NCBI GenBank assembly: GCA_016929335.1
Contig: JAFGIY010000180.1
Coordinates: 1 to 64,000, forward strand
Origin: Acidobacteriota bacterium
Lineage (GTDB): Bacteria; Acidobacteriota; UBA6911
Length of the DNA: 64,000 nt
Reading direction: 5' to 3'
This document shows, in pieces, positions 53,701 through 60,439 of this stretch. How positions within the stretch are numbered: the stretch's first letter is position 1; every line of letters begins with the position of its first letter. Both the position numbers and the translations under genes were made by a program. The notes beneath the pieces were generated by a model. It made no database searches. It was not told the DNA's origin and saw only the letters and a program-made list of their open reading frames with translations.

Positions 53701-54163
53701 GACTGTCTACCAGCCGTTGGATCTCGCGCGCAAGCTCAACGTATTTTTTCTCGCGCATCGTTGGACTCATATCTGCCAAAGGATCCTCAATCGAGTTAAA
53801 GGCCTGTAATCGGGCAAGGTAAGGGGGTAGCGCAACGAGAGGTTTCACGATCAAGCTGATGATTTTACTGCCTTCGTTTTCTGCCTTGGTCAGGAGCAAG
53901 GGAACCTCTTTTTGCTGAATAAACCGCGATGCGCAGAAATCGGCAGAGATGAGCAGCAGAGCGACCCTGGCTGATGCGATGGCTGCAGTAATCTCTTCCT
54001 CCCAGCGGGCGCCCGATTCTATGTTCTTGTCGCTCCAGGCTTCGATGCCCTTAAGCTCAAGTGCTCCAAGATGAACGAGAATGCGTTCCAGGTATCGATA
54101 ATCTTTATGGCTGTAAGATATAAAGACTTTGGTTCGGGCCAACGCTTGTGAGTTTGGAGTCAT
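50777..54163 (-). CDS. TIR / NB-ARC / TPR / 2H-phosphoesterase multidomain protein
   Basis: This 1128-residue protein has four parts. A TIR domain at about 11-150 begins TKVFISYSHKDYRYLERILV. In the SADFCASRFIQQKE element, Glu86 aligns with the conserved (catalytic in NADase TIRs) glutamate. An acidic linker at 152-176 leads to an NB-ARC/STAND ATPase at about 180-490: P-loop GPPGTGKTA (213-221), Walker B LVVLDGID (287-294), VLVTSRQ, GYMPLAIELCAHRA, and an MHD-like LHPVMQAFA at 471-479. TPR-type repeats fill about 535-870. A C-terminal domain at about 930-1125 has two H-x-T motifs, HTT (971-973) and HLT (1063-1065), typical of 2H phosphoesterases such as 2'-5' RNA ligase/cyclic phosphodiesterases. 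GGAG lies about six bases before the ATG. There is no co-transcribed partner, as ROK is separated by 147 bases. The architecture suggests an antiphage or stress sensor. Function is inferred. Confidence 0.88.
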   Translation of the reverse strand: MTPNSQALARTKVFISYSHKDYRYLERILVHLGALELKGIEAWSDKNIESGARWEEEITAAIASARVALLLISADFCASRFIQQKEVPLLLTKAENEGSKIISLIVKPLVALPPYLARLQAFNSIEDPLADMSPTMREKKYVELAREIQRLVDSQEENPEAAQKEGNEKEDEEEPGAIFIPPLRAHPFVDRTDELPEIVNHLKQPGCLIYLYGPPGTGKTALANEAVWHLREHFRDRIIYDDCYERTYDDVLNLIARFFGCPALANLPTKTRQNEVLRLLNEHKPVLVVLDGIDGKMWIRNLNAIASVASVLVTSRQIEPRGRKLPLLDPESSIQLFENTYDEPIAPEHKSCVSEIVRLLGYMPLAIELCAHRARVSKRSLKSLSDELKKRKILLNLSNMSRDIREVINLSYGGLKPKTKMYFNMLSLFEGNSFSRECVTRLWDSDEGLEHLDRLIDLSLVMVSGADRYSLHPVMQAFAKEEFERSNPPGIFLDRLVSYFVQFAETNRTNFNILETERENLLAVLAKCRESRSQDYLTIASSLLRRTSTHFAYGFLPQRGYWKEALSIVSTAIQLTADPGEKSKFYAYKGLLLYWLGEHEKSMEAYEQGIALCGGCEDYYCQAMILQWQGFIRSDEGYYRECEALYRKSLQISEQHQLPKEMLWTAKQLVGVVLYHQCRYEESRSILEEIFAKKNELARGFISVTERRLAGLYRRTGLFPQAERLLNSCLRYERSVGNERNIARGLRQLGMLKLATHSLEEAETALEEGYRIFVRLGNKQGISAVLANMGDLSIRKNQLQKAKSQLLQSLSLAKSLRSPYGIGMALWLLAEISSRKGRHARSASLSRLALNMLERIGYAHVENLIQLHNRSIRSLGMKSRRRIARLDAYDGNCTNATKVKFDEIRQKARPHLQENDPEIDPNLLDLTNDTRRGISLVIRPSEDVKSLLGEVQARLRKIAPSQHHYLPGDLHTTVLSLITAKEEFHLDYKFVTCCIESLSVTFQNQQPFRIHYHGLSSTRDCILVNGYYRDGTLDQIREEARKQAIIQGLTDKMEQRLWNESAHLTCVRFCCRDHALELSQEVDKCRELELGISPVTEIQLVLNDWYMSIDKVHVLHTFHLGRDLNPAH

Positions 54164-54310
54164 CGTCTTCTCCGCTGCTATTTGCCGGATACCGGCGGCC
54201 TGGATTACTCATGCACCAATAAGGTACCCGGACCGCTAGATATTATGTATGCCAGAAGCTTGACATTGTACCACCGTTGACCATTCCGGGTTCGATGTGC
54301 ATTTCATAAT

Positions 54311-55297
54311 CTATCGATTCCGCGGCAAATATTGAATATGGTTCAGGGCCATGTAGCCGGCTCCAAAACACCCGGAGTAGGCTCCCAGTGCCGCGGCTGC
54401 GATACGGGTGTTCTGCGGCAAGCCGCGCATGCCGGCGGAATGTATGTAAGATGCAATAGGATTCACCAATCGATCGGCCAGAACAGACATACCGCCGGCC
54501 AAAATAATCACATCAGGATTCAGAGCGTTGATGAGTATCAGGCTTGCTTCAGCGAGATGACGGGCTGAAATCAATACTGCCTGTTCCGCCGCCAAATCGC
54601 CGCGTGCCAACAGCCGACACAAATCCCGAATGCTCTCTATCTGTTCAGCTCCTCTGCCGGATATCTTTTTGTAACGTGAAATTGTGGCGGTTGCGGAAGC
54701 GACTGCCCCGAGGCAACCCCGGCCGCCGCAGGAACACCTGGGACCGGAGGCAACGCGAATGTGACCAAATTCCGCGCCGAATCCTGAGGCCCCGCGATAG
54801 ATGCTTCCGTTAATGACAAGTCCGCCTCCGATCCCGGTGCCGAGTGTGACGCCCGCAGCGATTGCACAGTCCATTGCCGCTCCTTTCCACCACTCGCCGA
54901 GAATCGCCAGGCTGGCATCATTCTCCAGATGAATCGGCATTCCAATCTGCCTGCTCAGAATGGACTTGACGGGAACGTTGTTCCAGCCGGGCAAAACGGG
55001 AGACTGAATGATGGTATCTCGTGCATTGCCCAGCGGGGCGCACACACCGATGCCAACCTCTTTCAATTCCAGGCCGGCGTTACGCGCGGAGTCCTGCGCA
55101 CGGCTTATCAATCCGGCGATGTTTTTCATCGTGACTTCGGGGCCGCGACTGACTTCGGACCGGCCGGAGAAGCGGCCGTAGATATGTCCTTCAGCATCGA
55201 GCAGAAGTGATTTCAAAAGTGTGGCACCGAAATCGAGTCCGAGAACAACACGCTTTTTCGGCCGCCGGCGATTTTTGGATAATTTGTGGAAAGCCAT
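54311..55297 (-). CDS. ROK-family sugar kinase or regulator
   Basis: This 328-residue ROK protein is a kinase-like member without an N-terminal DNA-binding helix-turn-helix. Motifs are VLGLDFGATLLKSLLLD (phosphate 1), HLENDASLAILGEWW with the catalytic Asp, GTGIGGGLVINGSIYRGASG, and the zinc site GHIRVASGPRCSCGGRGCLG. The zinc-binding Cys residues are present, but the usual Glu after GCL is replaced by Gly. It probably phosphorylates a hexose or amino sugar. It lies two bases after the isomerase gene, and the ATG at 55297 is preferred over a GTG at 55306. It is the last gene of the cyclase/GH4/isomerase/ROK cluster. Confidence 0.87.
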   Translation of the reverse strand: MAFHKLSKNRRRPKKRVVLGLDFGATLLKSLLLDAEGHIYGRFSGRSEVSRGPEVTMKNIAGLISRAQDSARNAGLELKEVGIGVCAPLGNARDTIIQSPVLPGWNNVPVKSILSRQIGMPIHLENDASLAILGEWWKGAAMDCAIAAGVTLGTGIGGGLVINGSIYRGASGFGAEFGHIRVASGPRCSCGGRGCLGAVASATATISRYKKISGRGAEQIESIRDLCRLLARGDLAAEQAVLISARHLAEASLILINALNPDVIILAGGMSVLADRLVNPIASYIHSAGMRGLPQNTRIAAAALGAYSGCFGAGYMALNHIQYLPRNR

Positions 55298-55299
55298 TT

Positions 55300-56256
55300 T
55301 TACCACCAGCGTCCCGGGAAGGGTTCACGGATTAGCAGGGGCTCCAGAAACCTGGCGGCTTTTTCTACTCCTTCCATGGCTCCCATGGTCGGGTCTTCAT
55401 GTTCGACTGTTAGCGGGCCTTGATATCTCTGCACGGCAAGCTCAGTAATAAGCCGCCGCCACGGAACATCACCCCATCCTGCAATGCGGAAACGGAATCC
55501 GCGATCCGCTCGTTCCCATGCGCCGTTTGCCAGCAAGCCGGATCGCGCAATGTTATGCGCCACGCATTCTCCGTCCTTGGCGTGTACATTAAAGATGCGG
55601 GAGGCCAATTCGGCTGCGAATAGAACCGGATCCACGCCTGCCAACAACAGATTGGCCGGATCAAGATTAAATCCCCAACTCCGATATTCGCCGAGCAGTG
55701 CTACGGAACGAACGGCGGTTTCGGTGTTATATACAATCTGTTTAGGATGGCATTCCATCCCGAAGCGGACCCCAAGGCTGTCGAAGCGTTTCAGGATCGG
55801 GCTCCAGCGGGCAACAAAGACGGATTCCATCCGGGTCCACGCCTCCGGGTCCGGCCATGGAAACCAACGCGCGTAGTCTTCACAGCCTGTGAAGCCTGTG
55901 ATAACGGGAATCTCCAACTCATTAGCGAGTTCTGCCGCTAAAAGCATCCTCTCGGTACCGTAGCGGATTTTTTCTTCCGGCGTCCCCTTGAAAACCATAT
56001 CGGTGTCGGAATGATGAGGTCCTAACACGAGTTGCCCGTCGGCGCTCATATTCATGGCGCTTACGGATAGCCCGGCAGCATTAATTCTGGCGCATAAATT
56101 TCGACCGTTGCCATCCTTCGCCAGCCATGACAAATCGAAGCGGGATCCGGTATGAACGGACAGCTCCAGGCTCTTGTATCCAAGGTTCGCCACCTTTTCC
56201 AGCGCCGTATCCAGATCCATCTTGTTGCATACAGCGAAATATAATCCCAGTTCCAT
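55300..56256 (-). CDS. Sugar phosphate isomerase/epimerase family (TIM barrel)
   Basis: This 318-residue TIM-barrel protein belongs to the xylose isomerase-like/AP endonuclease family 2 fold. The metal-binding residues seen are Glu in FGMECHPKQIVY, Asp in GFNLDPANLL, His in IFNVHAKDGE and Glu in TVEHEDPTM. Such enzymes isomerise or epimerise sugars, polyols or keto-inositols, including inosose dehydratases and isomerases. The five-base gap to GH4 and two-base gap to ROK indicate one operon. The neighbouring sugar phosphate cyclase makes a role on a cyclitol or ketose possible but unproved. Confidence 0.85.
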   Translation of the reverse strand: MELGLYFAVCNKMDLDTALEKVANLGYKSLELSVHTGSRFDLSWLAKDGNGRNLCARINAAGLSVSAMNMSADGQLVLGPHHSDTDMVFKGTPEEKIRYGTERMLLAAELANELEIPVITGFTGCEDYARWFPWPDPEAWTRMESVFVARWSPILKRFDSLGVRFGMECHPKQIVYNTETAVRSVALLGEYRSWGFNLDPANLLLAGVDPVLFAAELASRIFNVHAKDGECVAHNIARSGLLANGAWERADRGFRFRIAGWGDVPWRRLITELAVQRYQGPLTVEHEDPTMGAMEGVEKAARFLEPLLIREPFPGRWW

Positions 56257-56261
56257 AAGCC

Positions 56262-57551
56262 CTATTCCTTCCTGCGAGGTGCTGATTGCCGGCTTGATTC
56301 TCTTTTCCGGAACGGCCGATTGTCCTTGAGTTCCAACAGCTTTTGAATGTCCTTGCGCGGGCTGAAACCATGCACAAACGGATCAACGCGCAGATAAAGC
56401 TCCAACGATTCACTGTCTGGGTGCCCTGCGACGGAATAAGCGATGTCGCGTGTTTGGCCGAATTGGAGAATGTCTTCCACGCATCGTTGACCTATGTTAA
56501 AAGGTTCCGGATGCACTCCGCATTCATTCAATATAGCCCAACCTTCTACCTGGACATTCGGATGCAAACCGGGGAAACGGTGATCGTTTGCAAGGCCCAC
56601 TACCAGACGGGCTGGTTTATCGCCCAGCAGGGCGCGAATGGCCGGGATGACCGCCATCGGAAACCAGGGAAGATCCCGTTTGGCGACAACTGTCCGGTAC
56701 TCATGGAAATCGCCATTCCGGATTGAGCGCCGCAGCCCGTCCACCAGTTTCATTAGGAATGCCGTTCGATGCCCCGGACTGCATCGTTGGGTGCGCATAA
56801 GACTGCCGGGATCTGAAAGATGTACACGCCAGGGTGTCGGCAGCGCTTGCCAGTTTTGCAGCCAGCCACTCAGGCCGGACTGCAAATCCGATAAGAAGCT
56901 TCCTTCCAGTTCAGCAGGCGGTTTTGCCCACCCGACATGCATTATGCCGAAGAATTCAAACTTTCCCGCCGCTTCGGGATGCCCGGCCTTTGCAGCCAGA
57001 TGTTGCATGAATACCTGAGGATGCTCACATAAACCGATTACTCGTGAACAACCTGCCTCGCGTAATGCGCGGCCGATCAGGTCGCATGGATTTGTGAGGT
57101 TTAGAATCCATGTATCGGGAGCGAATTTATGAACCAGCCTCGCCAGCTTTTGCACAAAAGGCCAGCTTCGGTTAGCCGCTCGAATCCCTCCAGCTCCCAA
57201 ACTTTCATCCCCTACTCCACCGAGTTTTATGGGCAATTTCTCGTCGTTCAATCTAGCTCGCCATCCGCCGATCCGGACCTGGCAGAGAATGATGTTTGAT
57301 CCGCGGATAGCCTCCTCGATTCGGGGAAATACTCCCAGCTCGAGATGCTTTTTAACAATGTTTTTTGCAAATGATGCCATCTCATCCAAATGCGTGCGGC
57401 TTCGCCCATGCAGCCGGATTTGCAGGCCTGGAGCAATATCCAGTTTTGACAAAAACCGCAATAGCTGGGGAGTCCAAACGCTGCTGCCTCCCAGAATGGT
57501 GATGACCTTTGGACTTTTGGACATTCCTTGATAAAGCAAGCCAAACTCCAT
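56262..57551 (-). CDS. GH4-family NAD-dependent glycosidase
   Basis: This 429-residue protein belongs to glycoside hydrolase family 4, which cleaves (phospho)glycosides by transient oxidation using NAD+ and a divalent metal. The NAD site is ITILGGSSVWTPQLL. Other family motifs are CQVRIGGWRARLNDEKLPIK, GDESLGAGGIRAANRSWP and NLTNPCDLIGRAL. The metal ligands appear retained: Cys in VIGLCEHPQ and His in IMHVGW. Substrate anomer and phosphorylation cannot be assigned. Start choice is uncertain between 57551 and 57524. It is co-directional with the cyclase gene, 118 bases upstream. Confidence 0.87.
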   Translation of the reverse strand: MEFGLLYQGMSKSPKVITILGGSSVWTPQLLRFLSKLDIAPGLQIRLHGRSRTHLDEMASFAKNIVKKHLELGVFPRIEEAIRGSNIILCQVRIGGWRARLNDEKLPIKLGGVGDESLGAGGIRAANRSWPFVQKLARLVHKFAPDTWILNLTNPCDLIGRALREAGCSRVIGLCEHPQVFMQHLAAKAGHPEAAGKFEFFGIMHVGWAKPPAELEGSFLSDLQSGLSGWLQNWQALPTPWRVHLSDPGSLMRTQRCSPGHRTAFLMKLVDGLRRSIRNGDFHEYRTVVAKRDLPWFPMAVIPAIRALLGDKPARLVVGLANDHRFPGLHPNVQVEGWAILNECGVHPEPFNIGQRCVEDILQFGQTRDIAYSVAGHPDSESLELYLRVDPFVHGFSPRKDIQKLLELKDNRPFRKRESSRQSAPRRKE

Positions 57552-57669
57552 TTTTTATTTAAATCAAATATTTCAGACTGCAAAATTCGGATCATGCCGG
57601 CTGTTGGTATTGCGGCTCGATCCGGGATTTATTGCAAAAGCGCCATAATGCACTCCATCGATTATTCGT

Positions 57670-58788
57670 CTATCCTAAAGTGGCTACGGGCACCAGACAT
57701 TCCACCAGCAAATTCAGATCTGCAATGGGCAAGATCCTGACGCCGACAGGATCTACAGGCAAAACAAGTCGAAACAGACCTCCCCGGTTTTCCTGAATGC
57801 GATCGAGCTGGGAGGTGATTTCCTCTTTGAGTATATTCGATGGTTGTATAGGAAGGCGTAATCGTGTTATTGCCTGCAGAAGGCGCATGGCCCGATTAAG
57901 AGAACAACAACCTGTCCGAAAAGCGTAGCGAATCTTCGTAGCCAGACCGATGGCCACTGCTTCTCCATGAAGAGGATGTTTTCCTTCCGGCATGACGGGT
58001 AGAAGCTCGAGCGCATGAGCGATGCTGTGGCCCAGATTCAGCACACGATCGAGATTCGTTTCAAACGGATCGCTTTTCAATAGATCGATTTTAGTCCGGA
58101 CACATCGATCGACAAGCTTTGCCAATGTTTCGGATTCACGCTTCAGCAGAGCTTCGCTATTCTCTTCCAATTGCGAAAGAAACTGGTCATCATCAAGGAT
58201 GATGGCCAATTTGATCGCCTCCGCAAATGCAGCAATGTAGGGTTGTTCGGGCACAGATCCGAGAAAACCCGGATCCAGCAATACAAGCAGCGGATGACAA
58301 AAACCGCCCAGCAGATTCTTGCGCGTTCCAAAGTTTACTCCGACTTTTCCCCCTATGCCCGCATCAATTTGCGCCAACAGGGATGTGGGAACACTTATGT
58401 AAGGCAACCCCCGCATATAAAGAAGAGCCAGCATCCCCCCCAGATCACAGGTTACGCCTCCGCCCAAACATATGAGCAGATCACGGCGGTGAACGCGGTT
58501 TTGCATCAGTTCATCGACCAGCCGGAAAATTGCCTCATAGCTTTTGGTTTCCTCGCCGGATTTCAGGACGAGCGGAACGATTTTTCGGTTTAGCGGCGCC
58601 AGACCGTTTCTGGTGCGGGTTTCATATAATCGCCACACTTCTTCATCGGTCACTATGATGATGTGATCGGACTGCTGGTATTGAGCATGAGTTTCAATCC
58701 AGGAGCGAAAGACATGTTCCCAGCCCGCGGCCCGACAAAATTCTGTTAGGGTGTTTTGATGGGTCTCAAACTCGAAGTCATACATCAT
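57670..58788 (-). CDS. Sugar phosphate cyclase (dehydroquinate synthase superfamily)
   Basis: This 372-residue protein belongs to the NAD- and zinc-dependent sugar phosphate cyclases. Landmarks are ICLGGGVTCDLGGMLALLYM, SVPTSLLAQIDAGIGGKVGV, then NFGTRKNLLGGFCHP. The putative zinc ligands are Glu190 (FAEAIKLAII), His254 (NLGHSIAHALE) and His274 (PLHGEAVAIGL). The sequence mixes features: DAGIGGKVGVNF resembles 2-epi-5-epi-valiolone synthase-type cyclases, while GHSIAHALE with His258 is dehydroquinate-synthase-like. It may be AroB or an alternative cyclase. AGGGA lies about seven bases upstream of the ATG. The neighbours GH4, isomerase and ROK kinase are not shikimate genes, which argues for a carbohydrate or cyclitol role. 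Confidence 0.82.
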   Translation of the reverse strand: MMYDFEFETHQNTLTEFCRAAGWEHVFRSWIETHAQYQQSDHIIIVTDEEVWRLYETRTRNGLAPLNRKIVPLVLKSGEETKSYEAIFRLVDELMQNRVHRRDLLICLGGGVTCDLGGMLALLYMRGLPYISVPTSLLAQIDAGIGGKVGVNFGTRKNLLGGFCHPLLVLLDPGFLGSVPEQPYIAAFAEAIKLAIILDDDQFLSQLEENSEALLKRESETLAKLVDRCVRTKIDLLKSDPFETNLDRVLNLGHSIAHALELLPVMPEGKHPLHGEAVAIGLATKIRYAFRTGCCSLNRAMRLLQAITRLRLPIQPSNILKEEITSQLDRIQENRGGLFRLVLPVDPVGVRILPIADLNLLVECLVPVATLG

Positions 58789-58896
58789 TTGATTTCCCTA
58801 TCACTCACTTGTGCTATTAACGCCATAATGGCTGCCGGCAACTTTGCCAAATATATAGGTGAATAGAATTCAAAAGTCAGAACACAATCTGCAGGA

Positions 58897-59103
58897 TCAT
58901 TCCGGCTTCCGGTTTTTGTCTGCTGCCCCCCGGGATTTGGATTCAAAAAGCTGGCATTCGAGACCGGAGCTTTCGTAGACAACCAATGCGGGATTTCGCT
59001 GGGTTTTAAATCCGTGCGCGAGGCAGCCATAAGGCATATGAGCATCCCATGTGATTTGATAGTACCGGCATTTCATGCATGATACACGTCCAGTCTTGTT
59101 CAT
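58897..59103 (-). CDS. Small four-cysteine protein of unknown function
   Basis: This 68-residue protein begins MNKTGRVSCMKCRYYQITWD. Cys9, Cys12, Cys27 and Cys50 could form a zinc site, and PYGCLAHGFKT and SSGLECQLFES are its other landmarks. I recall similar small proteins scattered in bacteria without assigned function. The ATG at 59103 has AAGGGAG about six bases upstream and is preferred to one at 59127, where a GGAGG directly abuts the ATG. It lies upstream of the cyclase gene with a gap of about 110 bases. Confidence 0.7.
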   Translation of the reverse strand: MNKTGRVSCMKCRYYQITWDAHMPYGCLAHGFKTQRNPALVVYESSGLECQLFESKSRGAADKNRKPE

Positions 59104-59135
59104 GCTTTCTCCCTTACTGCTATTCATCCTCCAGT

Positions 59136-60134
59136 CTATGCAATGATGATCATATCCGGCTTAACCTGCACTCTTGCTCCGCCCTTGACCTTTTTAAGCC
59201 CGAATATTTCATCGAGGCCCATGGGTGGTTTGTCGTAATGGCCATGCTTTTCCCACTTGTTGGGAAAGAAAATTTTGATTCCGCGGAACTTGATGAAAGG
59301 GTAAACGTCGGCGTCGGTAATTTTGTTATATTTGACCACCTTAATTGCTTGCTGCCCCAGGCCATCCATATCAATGACCATCTCAACGTTCTCGTACAGC
59401 TTCAAGTCCTCTTTCTTGCGGATCATGTAAGGAACGCCGTCATCGATGTTGGCATCACCAAACTGGTGCACAATAAGTATCTTTTTTTTCTTCAAGTTTT
59501 GGACTCTGGCATATTCGTCGAGCATTCGCTGGACTTCGTTGATCTGTGAAGCCTGTATTGTGCCGATGGGCCTGCCGGGGGTTTCTTTCCCGGGATATAC
59601 GTGAAATTCAGGATCGAGCGCCACTGCGACATTGTCATAGTCCAGGTATCCCTTCTCGATCATCCTTTTCACTTGCCGGACCGGCGTGGATTTGCCGATC
59701 TGTGTGTCGAGCACGACTATCCATCCGCGTTTCGCTGCGGGCTCGATGTATTCCTCAATCAAATTTTTCCCTCCGCCATCGAGATAAAGCAGGCAGTCTT
59801 TGCTGTCCTTACACGGAGTTGCCATTGCGTAGATGAGGTGGACGGCAGGGATCACCCCTTTCTTATCGTGCCTTTTCCGGATTCCCTGGATCCAGGGACG
59901 GATGTCCTTTTCCATATCATCAAAACTTTTATAGGTACCGAGACGACCGAGAATGGGCGCACGCCTGAATGCGCGTCCGTAAACGGCAAAAAGAGTGTTG
60001 TCGGTCAGAATGGGCAAAGGCTTTGCAGATAGGGATTGTTCCGGAATGCTGACGGCAGGATAGGATGGAAAATCAACTCCACCCAGTCCAATCAGAATGG
60101 CCATTGCACAGAGGAAAAAACGAGAAGCGAGCAT
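59136..60134 (-). CDS. Secreted protein, putative TIM-barrel or glycosidase-like
   Basis: This 332-residue protein has a signal peptide (MLASRFFLCAMAILIGLGGV). The mature part alternates strands and helices and contains VAVALDPEFHVYPGKETPGR, IGTIQASQINEVQRMLDEYA and ILIVHQFGD. I recall similar DPE and VVHQF motifs in secreted hypothetical proteins of actinobacteria, where the fold looks like a TIM barrel. No catalytic assignment is possible. The ATG at 60134 has AAGG about six bases upstream and is favoured over 60140. It is followed 32 bases later by the four-cysteine gene. Confidence 0.65.
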   Translation of the reverse strand: MLASRFFLCAMAILIGLGGVDFPSYPAVSIPEQSLSAKPLPILTDNTLFAVYGRAFRRAPILGRLGTYKSFDDMEKDIRPWIQGIRKRHDKKGVIPAVHLIYAMATPCKDSKDCLLYLDGGGKNLIEEYIEPAAKRGWIVVLDTQIGKSTPVRQVKRMIEKGYLDYDNVAVALDPEFHVYPGKETPGRPIGTIQASQINEVQRMLDEYARVQNLKKKKILIVHQFGDANIDDGVPYMIRKKEDLKLYENVEMVIDMDGLGQQAIKVVKYNKITDADVYPFIKFRGIKIFFPNKWEKHGHYDKPPMGLDEIFGLKKVKGGARVQVKPDMIIIA

Positions 60135-60268
60135 TTGCATCCTTAATGGAAAAATTCGTTATCCTATACCCAAGGCGAACATATCATCATGGCGCGCGCA
60201 AAAACAATAGCTTACGCCATCCCGGCACTTTCAGCCGGTTTGGTAATTCCGGGAGAATATTTTGACCA

Positions 60269-60343
60269 TTCCTGGAGACTTGGCGGCTTGGCGCCTTCGA
60301 GTTGATTCAACTCAGAGACTCCAGGGCTCTGAGTCTCCAAGAA
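60269..60343. repeat. Inverted repeat with palindromic core
   Basis: TTCCTGGAGACTT (60269-60281) is nearly complementary to GAGTCTCCAAGAA (60331-60343). Inside lies the palindrome GAGTTGATTCAACTC (60299-60313) and a small hairpin AGACTC/GAGTCT at 60317-60336. The surrounding gap, 60135-60439, shows no gene. Confidence 0.55.
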
Positions 60344-60439
60344 AGGATCCCAATGTTTCTTTTCTTTAGGAAGGCAGAGCCAACCGCTTTGAAGGGAAGA
60401 AATATCCGGGGGCGGGGAACTCCCCCGGATTTGACGAGA

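Noticed and set aside
58785-59045. Minus-strand frame of 86 codons overlapping the four-cysteine gene
   Set aside because: It is in a different frame from the small cysteine protein, has no ribosome-binding site and no recognisable motif.
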